Origin: Phaeobacter sp. CECT 5382
Lineage (GTDB): Bacteria > Pseudomonadota > Alphaproteobacteria > Rhodobacterales > Rhodobacteraceae
NCBI RefSeq assembly: GCF_001457775.1
Contig: NZ_CYSG01000001.1
Coordinates: 62,001 to 126,000, forward strand
DNA length: 64,000 bases
Reading direction: 5' to 3'
The notes below the pieces were generated by a model, which saw only the letters and a list, made by a program, of their open reading frames with translations, was not told where the DNA came from and ran no database searches. Positions 26,892 through 36,734 of this stretch are shown here, piece by piece. Position 1 is the first letter of the stretch; each line of letters begins with the position of its first letter. Both the position numbers and the translations under genes were made by a program.

Positions 26892-28190
26892 TCAGAATTC
26901 CTCTTTCAGGATCGAAGGCTCCCGACGCGCCGGGCAAGCCCTGCGCGGGCAAATCCGGCAACTGGCACCAACCGGCTGGGCGTCCTCCGGCACCTCCCGA
27001 CGCGGCAGGATCAGCATCACCGCATGATAAAGCGGGTCGCGGTCAAAGGCTGGTGGTTCATGGTCCCAGGCCACCGCCAGACAGTCAAACCCCAAGGCAC
27101 TGCGCCCCTGCTGTACAACACTGCGATGCAGCGGCACACCGGGACGCAACAGCGCAGTGTAGATCGGCCAAAGCGGACAGGAGGCGCCAAATCGTGGCAA
27201 TGCAAACCCGGTGACAGGCTTGCGAAACAGAACAGAGCCCGAGGCATCACAGATCACCAGCCCAGCGTCCTGGCCCAGAATATCTGCGGGCAGAACCCCA
27301 AGGCGGCGCAACACCACAGGCAGAGGGGCGGCAAAATGCGTGGCAAGACGCGCGGGATCGATCCCTTCGCTGGTGATCACCTCCTGCAACGCCGCCAGCG
27401 GCATTAGCGCGGCATCCCCCTGGTATTGCTCCAGGGCACTACGAGCAATCATGCGCGAGGCATCACTGATCAGCTGTGGTGCAGACGCCACCAGAGATTT
27501 TGGCGTCGCCTGTCCGGTTTCCAGATCGGCAAAATGATAGCCATTGGCCAGAAAGAACTCTTCGGCCTCTTCCTGTGGCACCCCGCGCCGTTCGGCGCTG
27601 CTGTCACTTTCATCGAGAAAGCTCACCAGCGCCCGGCTGCCTTCTGCCAATCGCAGGGAATCTTCATTGAGGTTCTTGTGGAAGCGATCCCGCCATTCCG
27701 GCTCCAGCTCGCCGGTTTCAGCCAAGATCGACGCCGTGGATCGGATGGCAGCTGCTGTTGACAGCACCTCATGCAATGAGGCCGCCAAATGCGGGTCATG
27801 GGTCAGCCGGTCCGACAGTGTCTCAACCGTGCGTTCCAGCCGGGCAATGCGCTGATGGTTTGTTGCCAGAACTTCGGCCCAGCCAGGAAAACGTCCGGCA
27901 AACTCATCCGTGCGGTCCAGCTCTGCCACCGGCAGGCCACTGTCAGCCGCGGCCTCGCGCAATGAGGCAATCAGAGCCGCCTCGGCGCCTTCGGTCAGCA
28001 TCGAAGGCTCCACCCCGAGGACCTGGGCCAGATCCACCAGAAGTTTACCACCGATTCTTCGGCGGTTGTGTTCGATCAGATTGAGGTAGGAGGCCGAAAT
28101 TCCCGCCTTGCGCGCCAGTTCAGCCTGACGGATACCCAGGATCAATCTGCGTTCGCGAATACGACTGCCTGTCAGCGTGTCACGCCCCAT
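26892..28190 (-). CDS. ScfR-like short-chain acyl-CoA regulator (XRE HTH + DUF2083)
   Basis: 432 residues from the ATG at 28188-28190 with GGGAGG 7 bp before it. The N-terminal HTH (IRQAELARKAGISASYLNLI) is XRE type. The C-terminal half is DUF2083 with a conserved Cys cluster, CRICPRRACPARREP. This family (RamB in actinobacteria, ScfR in alphaproteobacteria) controls genes for acetate, propionate and other short-chain acyl-CoA use. It is divergent from the ABC transporter operon at 28423 and shares with it a 232-bp control region with direct repeats. Confidence 0.85.
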   Translation of the reverse strand: MGRDTLTGSRIRERRLILGIRQAELARKAGISASYLNLIEHNRRRIGGKLLVDLAQVLGVEPSMLTEGAEAALIASLREAAADSGLPVAELDRTDEFAGRFPGWAEVLATNHQRIARLERTVETLSDRLTHDPHLAASLHEVLSTAAAIRSTASILAETGELEPEWRDRFHKNLNEDSLRLAEGSRALVSFLDESDSSAERRGVPQEEAEEFFLANGYHFADLETGQATPKSLVASAPQLISDASRMIARSALEQYQGDAALMPLAALQEVITSEGIDPARLATHFAAPLPVVLRRLGVLPADILGQDAGLVICDASGSVLFRKPVTGFALPRFGASCPLWPIYTALLRPGVPLHRSVVQQGRSALGFDCLAVAWDHEPPAFDRDPLYHAVMLILPRREVPEDAQPVGASCRICPRRACPARREPSILKEEF

Positions 28191-28252
28191 GGGTTGCCTC
28201 CCTGTCAAAACTTCGGCTTTTCAACGGCTTTCTGCACTGCAACATAAAAAAC

Positions 28253-28295
28253 TTTACAGAATACCAGTGAATACTGTTCAGTTGTTTACAGAATA
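28253..28295. promoter_or_regulatory. 11-bp direct repeats upstream of the ScfR-like gene
   Basis: TTTACAGAATA occurs at 28253-28263 and 28285-28295, exactly 32 bp apart, i.e. three helical turns. The first copy is 63 bp from the regulator's start. A TGCAC-AAATC-GTGCA inverted repeat at 28353-28367 lies nearer the divergent transporter operon. The pattern fits autoregulation and control of the neighbour. Confidence 0.55.
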
Positions 28296-28422
28296 GATGA
28301 TCATTTCAAGGGTTTTATTGCGCAATTTTACAACTCCCTCACATACTGATTTTGCACAAATCGTGCAGACGCTGCGCAGAAGTGAGGAGCTGCCCGGCGT
28401 TTTACACATAAGGGAGGAATAA

Positions 28423-29769
28423 ATGTCCAAGTCAGCATTCTCGCGTCGCGGGGTCCTGAAGTCAGGTGCTCTCGCAGGCACTGGCCTTGCGCTTCCAACA
28501 ATTTTCACCGCGTCTTCTGCAGCCGCGTTCACCAACGACCCAACCGGCAGCTCGGTTACTCTGGGCTTCAACGTTCCACAGACCGGCCCCTACGCCGATG
28601 AGGGCGCCGACGAACTGCGTGCCTATCAGCTGGCCGTTGAGCACCTGAACGGTGGCGGCGACGGCGGCATGATGAACACCTTCTCGTCCAAAGAGTTGCA
28701 GGGCAACGGTATCCTGGGCAAGAAAGTCGAATTCGTAACCGGCGACACCCAGACCAAATCTGATGCCGCCCGTGCATCAGCCAAGTCGATGATCGAAAAA
28801 GACGGCGCTGTCATGATCACTGGTGGCTCGTCCTCTGGCGTGGCCATCGCGGTTCAGGGCCTGTGCCAGGAAGCCGGCGTCATCTTCATGGCAGGTCTGA
28901 CACACTCCAACGACACCACCGGTAAAGACAAGAAAGCCAATGGCTTCCGTCACTTCTTTAACGGTTACATGTCGGGCGCCGCCTTGGCGCCAGTCCTCAA
29001 GAACCTCTATGGCACCGATCGTAACGCCTATCACCTGACCGCCGACTACACTTGGGGCTGGACCCAGGAAGAGTCGATCGCGGCCGCCACCGAAGCCCTG
29101 GGCTGGAACACCGTGAACAAAGTGCGCACGCCGCTGGCTGCCACTGACTTCTCGTCCTATATCGCTCCCGTTCTGAACTCCGGTGCAGACGTGCTGGTTC
29201 TGAACCACTACGGCGGCAACATGGTGAACTCGCTGACCAACGCGGTTCAGTTCGGCCTGCGTGAAAAGGTTGTGAATGGCAAGAACTTCGAAATCGTTGT
29301 TCCGCTCTATTCCCGCCTGATGGCCAAAGGTGCCGGTGCCAACGTTAAAGGCATCCATGGCTCTACCAACTGGCACTGGTCGCTGCAGGACGAAGGCTCG
29401 CAAGCCTTTGTACGCTCCTTCGGCACCAAATACGGCTTCCCACCCAGCCAGGCAGCACACACCGTTTACTGCCAGACCCTGCTCTATGCAGATGCAGTTC
29501 AGCGCGCGGGTTCGTTCAACCCATGTGCCGTCGTTGAAGCTCTGGAAGATTATGAGTTCGACGGTCTGGGCAACGGTAAGACACTGTACCGTGGCGAAGA
29601 CCACCAGTGCTTCAAGGATGTTCTTGTTGTGCGCGGTAAAGAAAACCCAACTTCCGAGTTCGATTTGCTCGAAGTGGTCGAAGTTACCCCAGCGGCGCAG
29701 GTTACCTATCCTGCGGATCACCCGATGTTTGCCGGTGGCGCATTGGGCAGCTGTAACTCTGGCGCCTGA
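28423..29769 (+). CDS. branched-chain-amino-acid-type ABC substrate-binding protein (Tat signal)
   Basis: 448 residues, Peripla_BP_6 fold. The N-terminus FSRRGVLKSGALAGTGLALP has a twin-Arg motif, suggesting folded export. Ligand-binding blocks include NVPQTGPYADEG and ITGGSSSGVAIAVQGL. The ligand cannot be read from sequence; members bind amino acids, urea, amides or aromatic and aliphatic carboxylates. The neighbouring ScfR regulator and acyl-CoA synthetase favour a carboxylate. A GGGAGGAATAA site precedes the ATG. First gene of a five-gene operon. Confidence 0.88.
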   Translation: MSKSAFSRRGVLKSGALAGTGLALPTIFTASSAAAFTNDPTGSSVTLGFNVPQTGPYADEGADELRAYQLAVEHLNGGGDGGMMNTFSSKELQGNGILGKKVEFVTGDTQTKSDAARASAKSMIEKDGAVMITGGSSSGVAIAVQGLCQEAGVIFMAGLTHSNDTTGKDKKANGFRHFFNGYMSGAALAPVLKNLYGTDRNAYHLTADYTWGWTQEESIAAATEALGWNTVNKVRTPLAATDFSSYIAPVLNSGADVLVLNHYGGNMVNSLTNAVQFGLREKVVNGKNFEIVVPLYSRLMAKGAGANVKGIHGSTNWHWSLQDEGSQAFVRSFGTKYGFPPSQAAHTVYCQTLLYADAVQRAGSFNPCAVVEALEDYEFDGLGNGKTLYRGEDHQCFKDVLVVRGKENPTSEFDLLEVVEVTPAAQVTYPADHPMFAGGALGSCNSGA

Positions 29770-29786
29770 TACTCAGGTCAGCCAAC

Positions 29787-29809
29787 GCCGGGCGCATATA
29801 GCGCCCGGC
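29787..29809 (+). terminator. leaky terminator/stabilising hairpin after the binding protein gene
   Basis: GCCGGGCGC and GCGCCCGGC (9 bp stem, ATATA loop) stand 18 bp after the stop, followed by ACTTAATCTTTATTT. Such hairpins keep binding-protein mRNA in excess over permease mRNA. Confidence 0.65.
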
Positions 29810-29918
29810 ACTTAATCTTTATTTCGACGGCTTAGCACGTGACGTGCGTAACGGGGCATCAGACCCCGAAGCGTCGGAATCCACCACTTCCACATTGAAG
29901 AACCCAAGGGTGGGGACT

Positions 29919-30941
29919 ATGGACGCAATCCTATTGCAAATTTTAAACGGGCTGGACAAAGGCTCTGCCTATGCGCTGATCGCGCTAGGCCTGACACTCA
30001 TTTTTGGCACGCTGGGCGTGGTGAACTTTGCGCATGGCGCCCTGTTCATGATCGGTGCCTTCTGCGCCGTCACCGTACAGCGGCTATTGAGCCTCAGCTA
30101 TGAGGTCGTCGACGAAAGCCAGAAGGATTTTCTCGGCAATCCGCTGAAGGTTAAGACACCCTATGTGGAAAGTTGGTTCGGCCCGGAAATGGGTGGCGCC
30201 ATAATCGACTGGGCGGTGCCCATCGCGATCCTCTTTGCCATTCCGATCATGGTCTGCGTTGGCTATGTGATGGAGCGCGGACTGATCAAGCACTTTTACA
30301 AGCGCGAACATGCGGATCAGATCCTGGTGACCTTTGGTCTGGCCATCGTTTTGCAGGAAGTGATCAAGTATTTCTACGGTGCCAACCCGATCCAGACCCC
30401 CTCGCCCGAAGCGCTGAGCGGTGTCGCCAATGTCGGAGCGCTCTTAGGCATGGATATCGTCTATCCGGTCTGGCGGATCGTCTACTTCTTCTTCTCTGTT
30501 GTGATCATCGGCGCCATCTTCTCCTTCCTGCAATTTACCACCTTCGGGATGGTTGTGCGCGCAGGCATGGCAGATCGTGAAACCGTGGGCCTTCTGGGGA
30601 TCAATATCGACCGCCGCTTTACGATCATGTTTGGTATTGCCGCCGCTGTCGCTGGGCTTGCTGGCGTGATGTACACCCCAATCAATTCGCCCAACTACCA
30701 TATGGGCATGGACTTTCTAGTCCTGAGCTTTGTGGTTGTGGTTGTTGGCGGCATGGGCTCACTGCCCGGCGCTGTTCTTGCGGGTTTCCTGTTGGGTATT
30801 CTCGAAAGCTTTGCCTCGATGAACGAAATCAAATCGATCATCCCAGGCATCGACCAGATCATCATCTATGTGGTCGCGATCATAATCTTGCTCACCCGTC
30901 CGCGGGGTCTGATGGGCCGCAAAGGTGTGATGGAGGAATAA
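29919..30941 (+). CDS. LivH-type ABC permease
   Basis: 340 residues from the ATG at 29919, the usual start context ([20 protein letters not shown]); an in-frame upstream Met adds 25 non-conserved residues. About eight membrane helices, with [21 protein letters not shown] typical of LivH. A central insertion (~52-80, [20 protein letters not shown]) is longer than in LivH proper, perhaps a periplasmic loop fitted to its binding protein. Four bases separate it from the next permease gene. Confidence 0.92.
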   Translation: MDAILLQILNGLDKGSAYALIALGLTLIFGTLGVVNFAHGALFMIGAFCAVTVQRLLSLSYEVVDESQKDFLGNPLKVKTPYVESWFGPEMGGAIIDWAVPIAILFAIPIMVCVGYVMERGLIKHFYKREHADQILVTFGLAIVLQEVIKYFYGANPIQTPSPEALSGVANVGALLGMDIVYPVWRIVYFFFSVVIIGAIFSFLQFTTFGMVVRAGMADRETVGLLGINIDRRFTIMFGIAAAVAGLAGVMYTPINSPNYHMGMDFLVLSFVVVVVGGMGSLPGAVLAGFLLGILESFASMNEIKSIIPGIDQIIIYVVAIIILLTRPRGLMGRKGVMEE

Positions 30942-30945
30942 GCAC

Positions 30946-32148
30946 ATGTTCGGACTAGATAATAAAGATACTCGGATGCTGCTTGTCGTCGCTGTACTGA
31001 CGCTTTGCGCCCCCTTCATCCTGAACCCGTTCCCCACTGACAGCGCCATGGCGCAGTTCAACGCGGGTTACCCGGATCTGATGCAACGTTTTGTGATCTT
31101 TGGCATCTTTGCCATTGGTTTCAACATTCTCTTTGGCCTTACCGGCTACCTCTCCTTTGGTCATGCGGCCTTCCTGGGTGTCGGTTCCTACTCGGCGGTC
31201 TGGATGTTCAAACTGCTGAGCATGAACGTCATTCCTGCCATCTTGCTGGCGGTGGTGATTTCGGGCCTGTTTGCCCTGCTCATCGGGTTTGTAAGTTTGC
31301 GCCGCTCTGGCATCTACTTTTCGATCCTGACGCTGGCCTTTGCACAGATGTCGTTCAATCTGGCCTATTCGGTGCTGACCCCCATCACCAATGGGGAAAC
31401 CGGTCTGCAGCTGACACTTGATGATCCCCGGATCCTGGGTGTCTCGGCCACCGCCGATGGATCTATCCCGGTGACCAGCCTGTTTGGTCTCGAGATGCGC
31501 TCGACCTTTGAGATGGTTGTTGGCCCCTGGGCTTTCCAGTTCAACGCGGGCTACTATCTCGCTGCATTCATCCTGCTGGCGGCTTTCTATCTGTCGATCC
31601 GCATCTTCCGCTCGCCTTTCGGCATGATGCTGCGGGCAGTGAAATCGAACCAGCAGCGGATGAACTACACCGGCCTCAACACCAAACCCTACACCCTTGC
31701 AGCCTTTGTGATCTCAGGCATGTATGCGGGTCTGGCCGGTGGCCTGATGGCTTCGATGGATCCCCTTGCAGGTGCCGAGCGCATGCAGTGGACCGCCTCC
31801 GGCGAAGTTGTTTTGATGACCATCCTTGGCGGTGCCGGCACTTTGATCGGACCCGTTCTGGGCGCAGGCTTCATCAAATACTTTGAAAACATCTTCTCCA
31901 AGATCAACGACAACGTGCTGCATGGCTGGTTCAGCTTCATGCCGGATGGGCTGGAAAACTTTGTTGTCTTCGTTATTCACCCCTTCATCGGCAAGGGCTG
32001 GCACCTGACACTGGGTATCCTGTTCATGCTGGTGGTGGTCTTCCTCCCCGGTGGTCTGGTCGAAGGCGGGCAGCGTATCGCCAAATGGGTGAAAGGTCGT
32101 AAAAACAAAGACGACGCCACCCCTGCCACTAAAACCCCTGCGGAATAA
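30946..32148 (+). CDS. LivM-type ABC permease
   Basis: 400 residues, about ten helices. Typical LivM text is [16 protein letters not shown] and [14 protein letters not shown] (coupling loop). A ~45-residue insertion around [17 protein letters not shown] suggests a periplasmic loop. The C-terminus is a charged tail rich in Lys and Asp. Pairs with the LivH-type subunit. Confidence 0.92.
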   Translation: MFGLDNKDTRMLLVVAVLTLCAPFILNPFPTDSAMAQFNAGYPDLMQRFVIFGIFAIGFNILFGLTGYLSFGHAAFLGVGSYSAVWMFKLLSMNVIPAILLAVVISGLFALLIGFVSLRRSGIYFSILTLAFAQMSFNLAYSVLTPITNGETGLQLTLDDPRILGVSATADGSIPVTSLFGLEMRSTFEMVVGPWAFQFNAGYYLAAFILLAAFYLSIRIFRSPFGMMLRAVKSNQQRMNYTGLNTKPYTLAAFVISGMYAGLAGGLMASMDPLAGAERMQWTASGEVVLMTILGGAGTLIGPVLGAGFIKYFENIFSKINDNVLHGWFSFMPDGLENFVVFVIHPFIGKGWHLTLGILFMLVVVFLPGGLVEGGQRIAKWVKGRKNKDDATPATKTPAE

Positions 32149-32160
32149 GGAGACGGATTG

Positions 32161-32916
32161 ATGGGTATTCTTGAAGTCAAAAACGTAGGCAAACGCTTTG
32201 GTGGTCTACAGGCGCTGGGAGATGTTAATCTCAGCGTCAAGGAAAACACCGTCCACGCCATTATCGGACCCAATGGCGCGGGCAAATCCACCCTGCTGAA
32301 CTGTCTGGTCGGCAAGCTGATCCCCGATACCGGATCGGTGATGTTTGACGGGCAATCGGTGCTGGGGCGCAAACCTTTCGAGATTAATCAGATGGGCATC
32401 AGCCGCGTCTTCCAAACCCCTGAGATCTTTGGCGATCTCACGGTTCTGGAAAACATGATGATCCCCTGCTTTGCCAAGCGTGACGGGGCCTTTTCCCTGA
32501 ATGCGATCTCGTCGGTGCTGGGCCAGAAGGACGTGCTGGAAACAGCCGAAAAGATGCTGGAAGAGATGAACATGGCAGACAAGCGGCATATGCATGCCGC
32601 CGCCATGTCGCGCGGGGATAAACGCCGCCTTGAGATCGGCATGTGCCTGTCTCAGGAACCGCGTCTGCTGCTGTTGGATGAGCCCACTGCCGGTATGGCG
32701 CGGGCCGATACCAACAACACCATTGATCTGCTGAAAGAGATCAAGGAGCAGCGCGACATCACCATCGCCATCATAGAGCATGACATGCATGTGGTGTTCT
32801 CATTGGCGGATCGGATCACCGTTCTGGCCCAGGGCACACCCCTGGTCGAGGACGAACCACAAAACATCCGTGGCAACCCCAAAGTGCGCGAAGCCTATCT
32901 GGGCGAGTCGGCGTAA
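32161..32916 (+). CDS. LivG-type ABC ATPase
   Basis: 251 residues from the ATG at 32161 (AAGGAG site); a TTG one codon earlier is less likely. Walker A GPNGAGKST, Walker B LLLLDEPTAGMA, switch His in IIEHDM. The signature is MSRGDKRRLEIGMCL, deviating from the usual LSGGQQ, with SRGDK in the LSGGQ place, a feature seen in LivG-like proteins of carboxylate or urea-type systems. Forms a heterodimer with the LivF-type subunit. Confidence 0.92.
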   Translation: MGILEVKNVGKRFGGLQALGDVNLSVKENTVHAIIGPNGAGKSTLLNCLVGKLIPDTGSVMFDGQSVLGRKPFEINQMGISRVFQTPEIFGDLTVLENMMIPCFAKRDGAFSLNAISSVLGQKDVLETAEKMLEEMNMADKRHMHAAAMSRGDKRRLEIGMCLSQEPRLLLLDEPTAGMARADTNNTIDLLKEIKEQRDITIAIIEHDMHVVFSLADRITVLAQGTPLVEDEPQNIRGNPKVREAYLGESA

Positions 32917-32991
32917 GACAGAACAGGCTTTCCTCATCCCGGTGGGCGGCCACCGCCCCTGGGATGGGCTGAGTACGAAAGGACAAGACAG

Positions 32992-33747
32992 ATGAACGTC
33001 AAACCCGACTTTTCCAAAAACGCCAACCAGGCGACCACGGCCCCGGCCTTTCTTTCGGTCTGGGACATGCATGCCTATTACGGCGAAAGCTATATCGTGC
33101 AGGGCATCAATTTCAATGTGCACGAAGGTGAGATCCTGGCGTTGCTGGGCCGCAATGGCGCGGGCAAGACCTCGACCCTGCGCTCCATCGCGCGCATTGG
33201 CGACCCACAGGTCACACAGGGCGAAATCTGGCTGGATCACCAGCCCCTGCACCTGATGGAAAGCCACGAGGCCGCCGCCGCAGGTCTGGGGCTGGTGCCC
33301 GAAGATCGCCGCATCATCGCGGGCCTCACGGTCGAGGAAAACCTGCAACTGGCCCAGATTGCGCCGCCCATTGGCTGGTCGCTTGATCGTATCTATGATC
33401 TTTTCCCCCGCCTGGGCGAACGTCGCAAACAAGAAGGCGTGACCCTCTCCGGTGGCGAGCAGCAGATGCTGGCCATTGCGCGTGCCCTGGCCCGCGACAT
33501 CAAGGTGTTGCTGCTGGATGAACCCTACGAAGGTCTGGCACCCGTGATCGTGGATGAGATTGAAAAAACCCTCATGCACGTCAAGGAACAGGGCATGACC
33601 ACCATTCTGGTGGAACAGAACGCCGTGCGCGCGCTGGAGCTGGCGGATCGCGCCGTGATCCTCGACACCGGTGGCATCGTCTTTGACGGCACCGCCGCCG
33701 AGGTTTTGGAAAACGCCGAGCTGCGCGCCGAATACCTGGCGATCTGA
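32992..33747 (+). CDS. LivF-type ABC ATPase
   Basis: 251 residues. Walker A GRNGAGKTS, signature LSGGEQQMLAIARAL, Walker B VLLLDEPYEGLAP, switch His replaced by Gln in LVEQNA as usual for LivF. Last gene of the transporter operon, followed by a strong terminator 57 bp on. Confidence 0.93.
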   Translation: MNVKPDFSKNANQATTAPAFLSVWDMHAYYGESYIVQGINFNVHEGEILALLGRNGAGKTSTLRSIARIGDPQVTQGEIWLDHQPLHLMESHEAAAAGLGLVPEDRRIIAGLTVEENLQLAQIAPPIGWSLDRIYDLFPRLGERRKQEGVTLSGGEQQMLAIARALARDIKVLLLDEPYEGLAPVIVDEIEKTLMHVKEQGMTTILVEQNAVRALELADRAVILDTGGIVFDGTAAEVLENAELRAEYLAI

Positions 33748-33803
33748 TCGCCAGACCACAGTTTACTCCCCGTTGCTCTGGTTTCTAGCAGATGCAACTT
33801 CCT

Positions 33804-33836
33804 GGTCGGCTCCCACTCTGGGCGCCGACCTTTTTT
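33804..33836 (+). terminator. terminator of the ABC transporter operon
   Basis: GGTCGGC and GCCGACC form a 7-bp stem with a 13-nt loop, directly followed by TTTTTT (33831-33836). Confidence 0.85.
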
Positions 33837-33878
33837 CTTGTCCTCTGCTTTCTTGCCCTCTGCTTTCTTGTCCTATGC
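33834..33878. repeat. 15-bp tandem repeat at the convergent operon ends
   Basis: Three head-to-tail copies of TTTCTTGTCCTCTGC (second and third with one change each) begin in the terminator T-run and stop 8 bp before the stop codon of the convergent acyl-CoA synthetase gene. Confidence 0.9.
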
Positions 33879-33886
33879 CGCTGGGC

Positions 33887-35392
33887 TCAGCCCTGCTCCA
33901 AGCTCTGGCGCAGTTCAGTCTTGAGCACCTTGCCATAGTTATTCTTGGGCAGGGTCGCGACAGGAACATAGGCCTTGGGGCATTTGAACCGGGCGATCTC
34001 ACTGCGACAGAGCGCGTCGAGCTGTTCGGCTGTCGCCGTGCCCACCACAAAGGCCACCACCTCTTCGCCCCAGTCCGCATGACGGCGGCCCACGACCGAG
34101 ACCTCCTGCACATCCGGATGCATCAGCAGCACCTCTTCGACCTCGCGTGGGTAGATGTTGGAGCCACCGGAAATGATCAGATCCTTGGAACGATCCTTGA
34201 GCGTGAGATAGCCTGCGGCGTCCAGAACGCCCATATCGCCGGTCATCAGCCAGCCGTCCTTTAGGGCTTCGGCACTGGCTTCAGGATTGTTCCAATAGCC
34301 CGGCATCCCCGCATCGCCCCGCACCATGATCTCGCCCATCTCACCGCTGGGCAGCGGCGTGCCATCGCAGCTGCCGATGCGCAGCTCGACACCGCTTTGG
34401 GCGCGGCCCACCCCGGCCAGCCGCGCCTGCCAGTCGGGACGGGCGCGATCACTGACCGCATCGCGGCTCAGCGCTGTGATCCCCATCGGGCATTCGCCCT
34501 GCCCGTAGATCTGGATGAAAATCGGCCCGAAATGCGCTTCGGCCTCGACAATATCCGCCAGATACATTGGCCCGCCCGCATAGATCACGCTGCGCAACCC
34601 GGTCCCTGGCGCACCACTGGCCTTGGCCTCGGCTGTCATCCGGGTGACCATTGTGGGGGCCGCAAACATCTGCACCCGGCCAAAATGCGCCGCCAGATCA
34701 AAGATCTCTGGCGCATCAAAGCCAGCTGACACGGGGCAGACATGCGCCGCGCCCACCAGCACATGCAACATGTTATACAGACCCGCACCATGACTCATCG
34801 GCGCGGCATAGAGGATCTGGTCCGCACCCGTGGCGGCATCGACATCGGCGAAATAGGCCAGCGAGACCGCCATCAGCATGCGATGAGTGATCATCACCCC
34901 CTTGGGCCGCCCCGTGGTGCCCGAGGTATAAAACAGCCAGGCCAGGTCCTGCGGCGCGCGCGACAGCGGGGCTGCAACCGGTGCTGTTTGTAACGCACTG
35001 GCGTAGTCAGCACCTGCGAGATCTACCACGCGGGTCTCAACCTGTGCTTCTGCCAGCGTCTGATCCAGGCCGGGTGAGGTGAAAACCAGTTTAGCATCGC
35101 AGTCTTGCAAGACATAAAGCGCCTCGCGGCCATGCAGTTTTGCATTGATCGGCACCGTCACGCCCCCGGCATACCAGATACCATAAAGAGCGATCAGATA
35201 GTCCGGGCAATTCTTCATGAAAATGGCCACCCGGTCCCCCGGTGCGATGCCCGCGCCGATCAACCAACTGGCCAGGCTGGCCGCCCTTTGATGAAACGCA
35301 CCATAGTCGGCAATCTGCTCCTGCCCCAAAAACAACGCAGGGCGCCGCGCGTCTGCCTTTGCCTGCCGAAACAGCCATTGTGCGATATTCAT
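33887..35392 (-). CDS. AMP-dependent acyl-CoA synthetase
   Basis: 501 residues from the ATG at 35390-35392, preceded by GGAGGAG; longer starts lack this. ANL-superfamily motifs: P-loop YTSGTTGRPKG, the IYGQGECPMG aromatic/Glu region, GDMG and the hinge KDRSKDLIISGG, ending with the catalytic Lys in NNYGKVLK. It activates a carboxylic acid with ATP and CoA. The substrate is not evident; size and text are closest to medium-chain or aromatic acid ligases. Convergent with the ABC transporter, whose imported acid it may activate. Confidence 0.88.
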   Translation of the reverse strand: MNIAQWLFRQAKADARRPALFLGQEQIADYGAFHQRAASLASWLIGAGIAPGDRVAIFMKNCPDYLIALYGIWYAGGVTVPINAKLHGREALYVLQDCDAKLVFTSPGLDQTLAEAQVETRVVDLAGADYASALQTAPVAAPLSRAPQDLAWLFYTSGTTGRPKGVMITHRMLMAVSLAYFADVDAATGADQILYAAPMSHGAGLYNMLHVLVGAAHVCPVSAGFDAPEIFDLAAHFGRVQMFAAPTMVTRMTAEAKASGAPGTGLRSVIYAGGPMYLADIVEAEAHFGPIFIQIYGQGECPMGITALSRDAVSDRARPDWQARLAGVGRAQSGVELRIGSCDGTPLPSGEMGEIMVRGDAGMPGYWNNPEASAEALKDGWLMTGDMGVLDAAGYLTLKDRSKDLIISGGSNIYPREVEEVLLMHPDVQEVSVVGRRHADWGEEVVAFVVGTATAEQLDALCRSEIARFKCPKAYVPVATLPKNNYGKVLKTELRQSLEQG

Positions 35393-35529
35393 CGCCTGTT
35401 CTCCTCCAGAAATCCTGGTGCCTACCCGCCTCCTCCACAAAGCGCTGCGGCAAACACACTGTCACAAACAACCTCTCATGACGCAGGTTTCCCTTCAATT
35501 CCGCAAAAATACCCGGTTAAAAGGAAGCC

Positions 35530-36069
35530 ATGAGCGATATTGCCTTTGACCATGCCCCCGTTGGCCTCGCCGTTTTGGAAAACCGCGTGATCAAGCGCTG
35601 CAATCTGCAGTTTGCCGCCACCTTTGGCGGTGGGCCCGCTGATTATGCCGACGTGCTGATAGCCGAACTTTACCCCAGCCAGGAAGACTACCACCGGATC
35701 GGCGCCCTGCTGCAACAAGACGAAGGCGCTAAGACCGGGTTGTACAACGACGAGCGCATCATGCGCAGGCGCGCCGGAGAGATGTTCTGGTGCCGCGTGC
35801 GCGGACGCTCCATCAGCCCGGAGGCTCCCTTTACCACCGGGATCTGGTCCTTTGCCGATATCTCGGAAGATCGCCCCATGGTCAGCCTCACGCCGCGTGA
35901 ACGCGAAGTGGCGATCCTGACCTGCAAAGGGCTGTCGGCAAAGGAAATCGGCCTCAAGCTGGATCTGTCCTATCGTACGATTGAAACCCACCGTGCCCAT
36001 CTGCTGCAAAAATTCGGCGCCCGCAAACTGCCGGAACTGGTGGCCAAACTCACCGGCATGCCGCTTTAG
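35530..36069 (+). CDS. PAS-LuxR transcriptional regulator
   Basis: 179 residues. The N-terminal ~115 form a PAS-like domain ([26 protein letters not shown]). The C-terminal LuxR HTH reads [20 protein letters not shown] to [13 protein letters not shown]. No receiver domain. Divergent from the acyl-CoA synthetase gene across 137 bp, so it is a candidate regulator of that gene; members of this build in beta- and alphaproteobacteria often control acyl-CoA or acetate metabolism. Confidence 0.85.
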   Translation: MSDIAFDHAPVGLAVLENRVIKRCNLQFAATFGGGPADYADVLIAELYPSQEDYHRIGALLQQDEGAKTGLYNDERIMRRRAGEMFWCRVRGRSISPEAPFTTGIWSFADISEDRPMVSLTPREREVAILTCKGLSAKEIGLKLDLSYRTIETHRAHLLQKFGARKLPELVAKLTGMPL

Positions 36070-36239
36070 GTGCTTTTCCCCGCAGCAATTTTTACCGCAG
36101 AGATTGCGAATCCCGGCAACACTGCCCATTTTATGAACCAGATCGACAGCGCTTTCCTTGTGGTAAGGCTTGCCCTATAAGCGCTCTAATTTCCTGGCCA
36201 GCCTCTGTGGCAGGCCTGTCGGAACCGGCTGAGGACACA

Positions 36240-36725
36240 ATGACAAACAAAACTCACGAAGCGGATGTGGCATTCATCAAGGCACTGGCCGAATTGCTGC
36301 GCGACAATGATCTGACCGAGCTTGAGGTCAAACGCGACTATAGCGAAGACGACAGCCTGAACGTGCGCGTCTCGCGCCAGGCCATTATTGCCGCTGCCGC
36401 CCCGGTACAGGCAGCTGTTCCAGTCGCTGCCGCATCCGCGCCTGCTGCTGCCCCTGCGGCTGCCGCCCCTGCCGAAGATCCCGCCAGCCACCCCGGCGCT
36501 GTGACCTCGCCCATGGTTGGTACCGTCTATCTGCAGGCCGAACCCGGCGCACCTGCCTTCATCGCCGTAGGCAAGCAGGTCAACGAAGGTGATACGCTTT
36601 TGATTGTCGAAGCGATGAAAACCATGAACCACATCCCGGCGCCCAAATCCGGCACCGTCAAGCGCATCCTGGTTGAAGATGGCGCCGCCGTCGAATTCGG
36701 ATCCCCGCTTGCCATTATCGAGTAA
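36240..36725 (+). CDS. accB: acetyl-CoA carboxylase biotin carboxyl carrier protein
   Basis: 161 residues. N-terminal helical part, an Ala/Pro-rich flexible linker (~50-85) and the biotinyl domain with the biotinylation site EAMKTMN (Lys about residue 128). Carries carboxybiotin for fatty-acid synthesis. The start at 36240 is preceded by GAGGACACA; an upstream Met is not needed. Nine bases separate it from accC. Confidence 0.96.
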   Translation: MTNKTHEADVAFIKALAELLRDNDLTELEVKRDYSEDDSLNVRVSRQAIIAAAAPVQAAVPVAAASAPAAAPAAAAPAEDPASHPGAVTSPMVGTVYLQAEPGAPAFIAVGKQVNEGDTLLIVEAMKTMNHIPAPKSGTVKRILVEDGAAVEFGSPLAIIE

Positions 36726-36734
36726 GGGCAGCCC

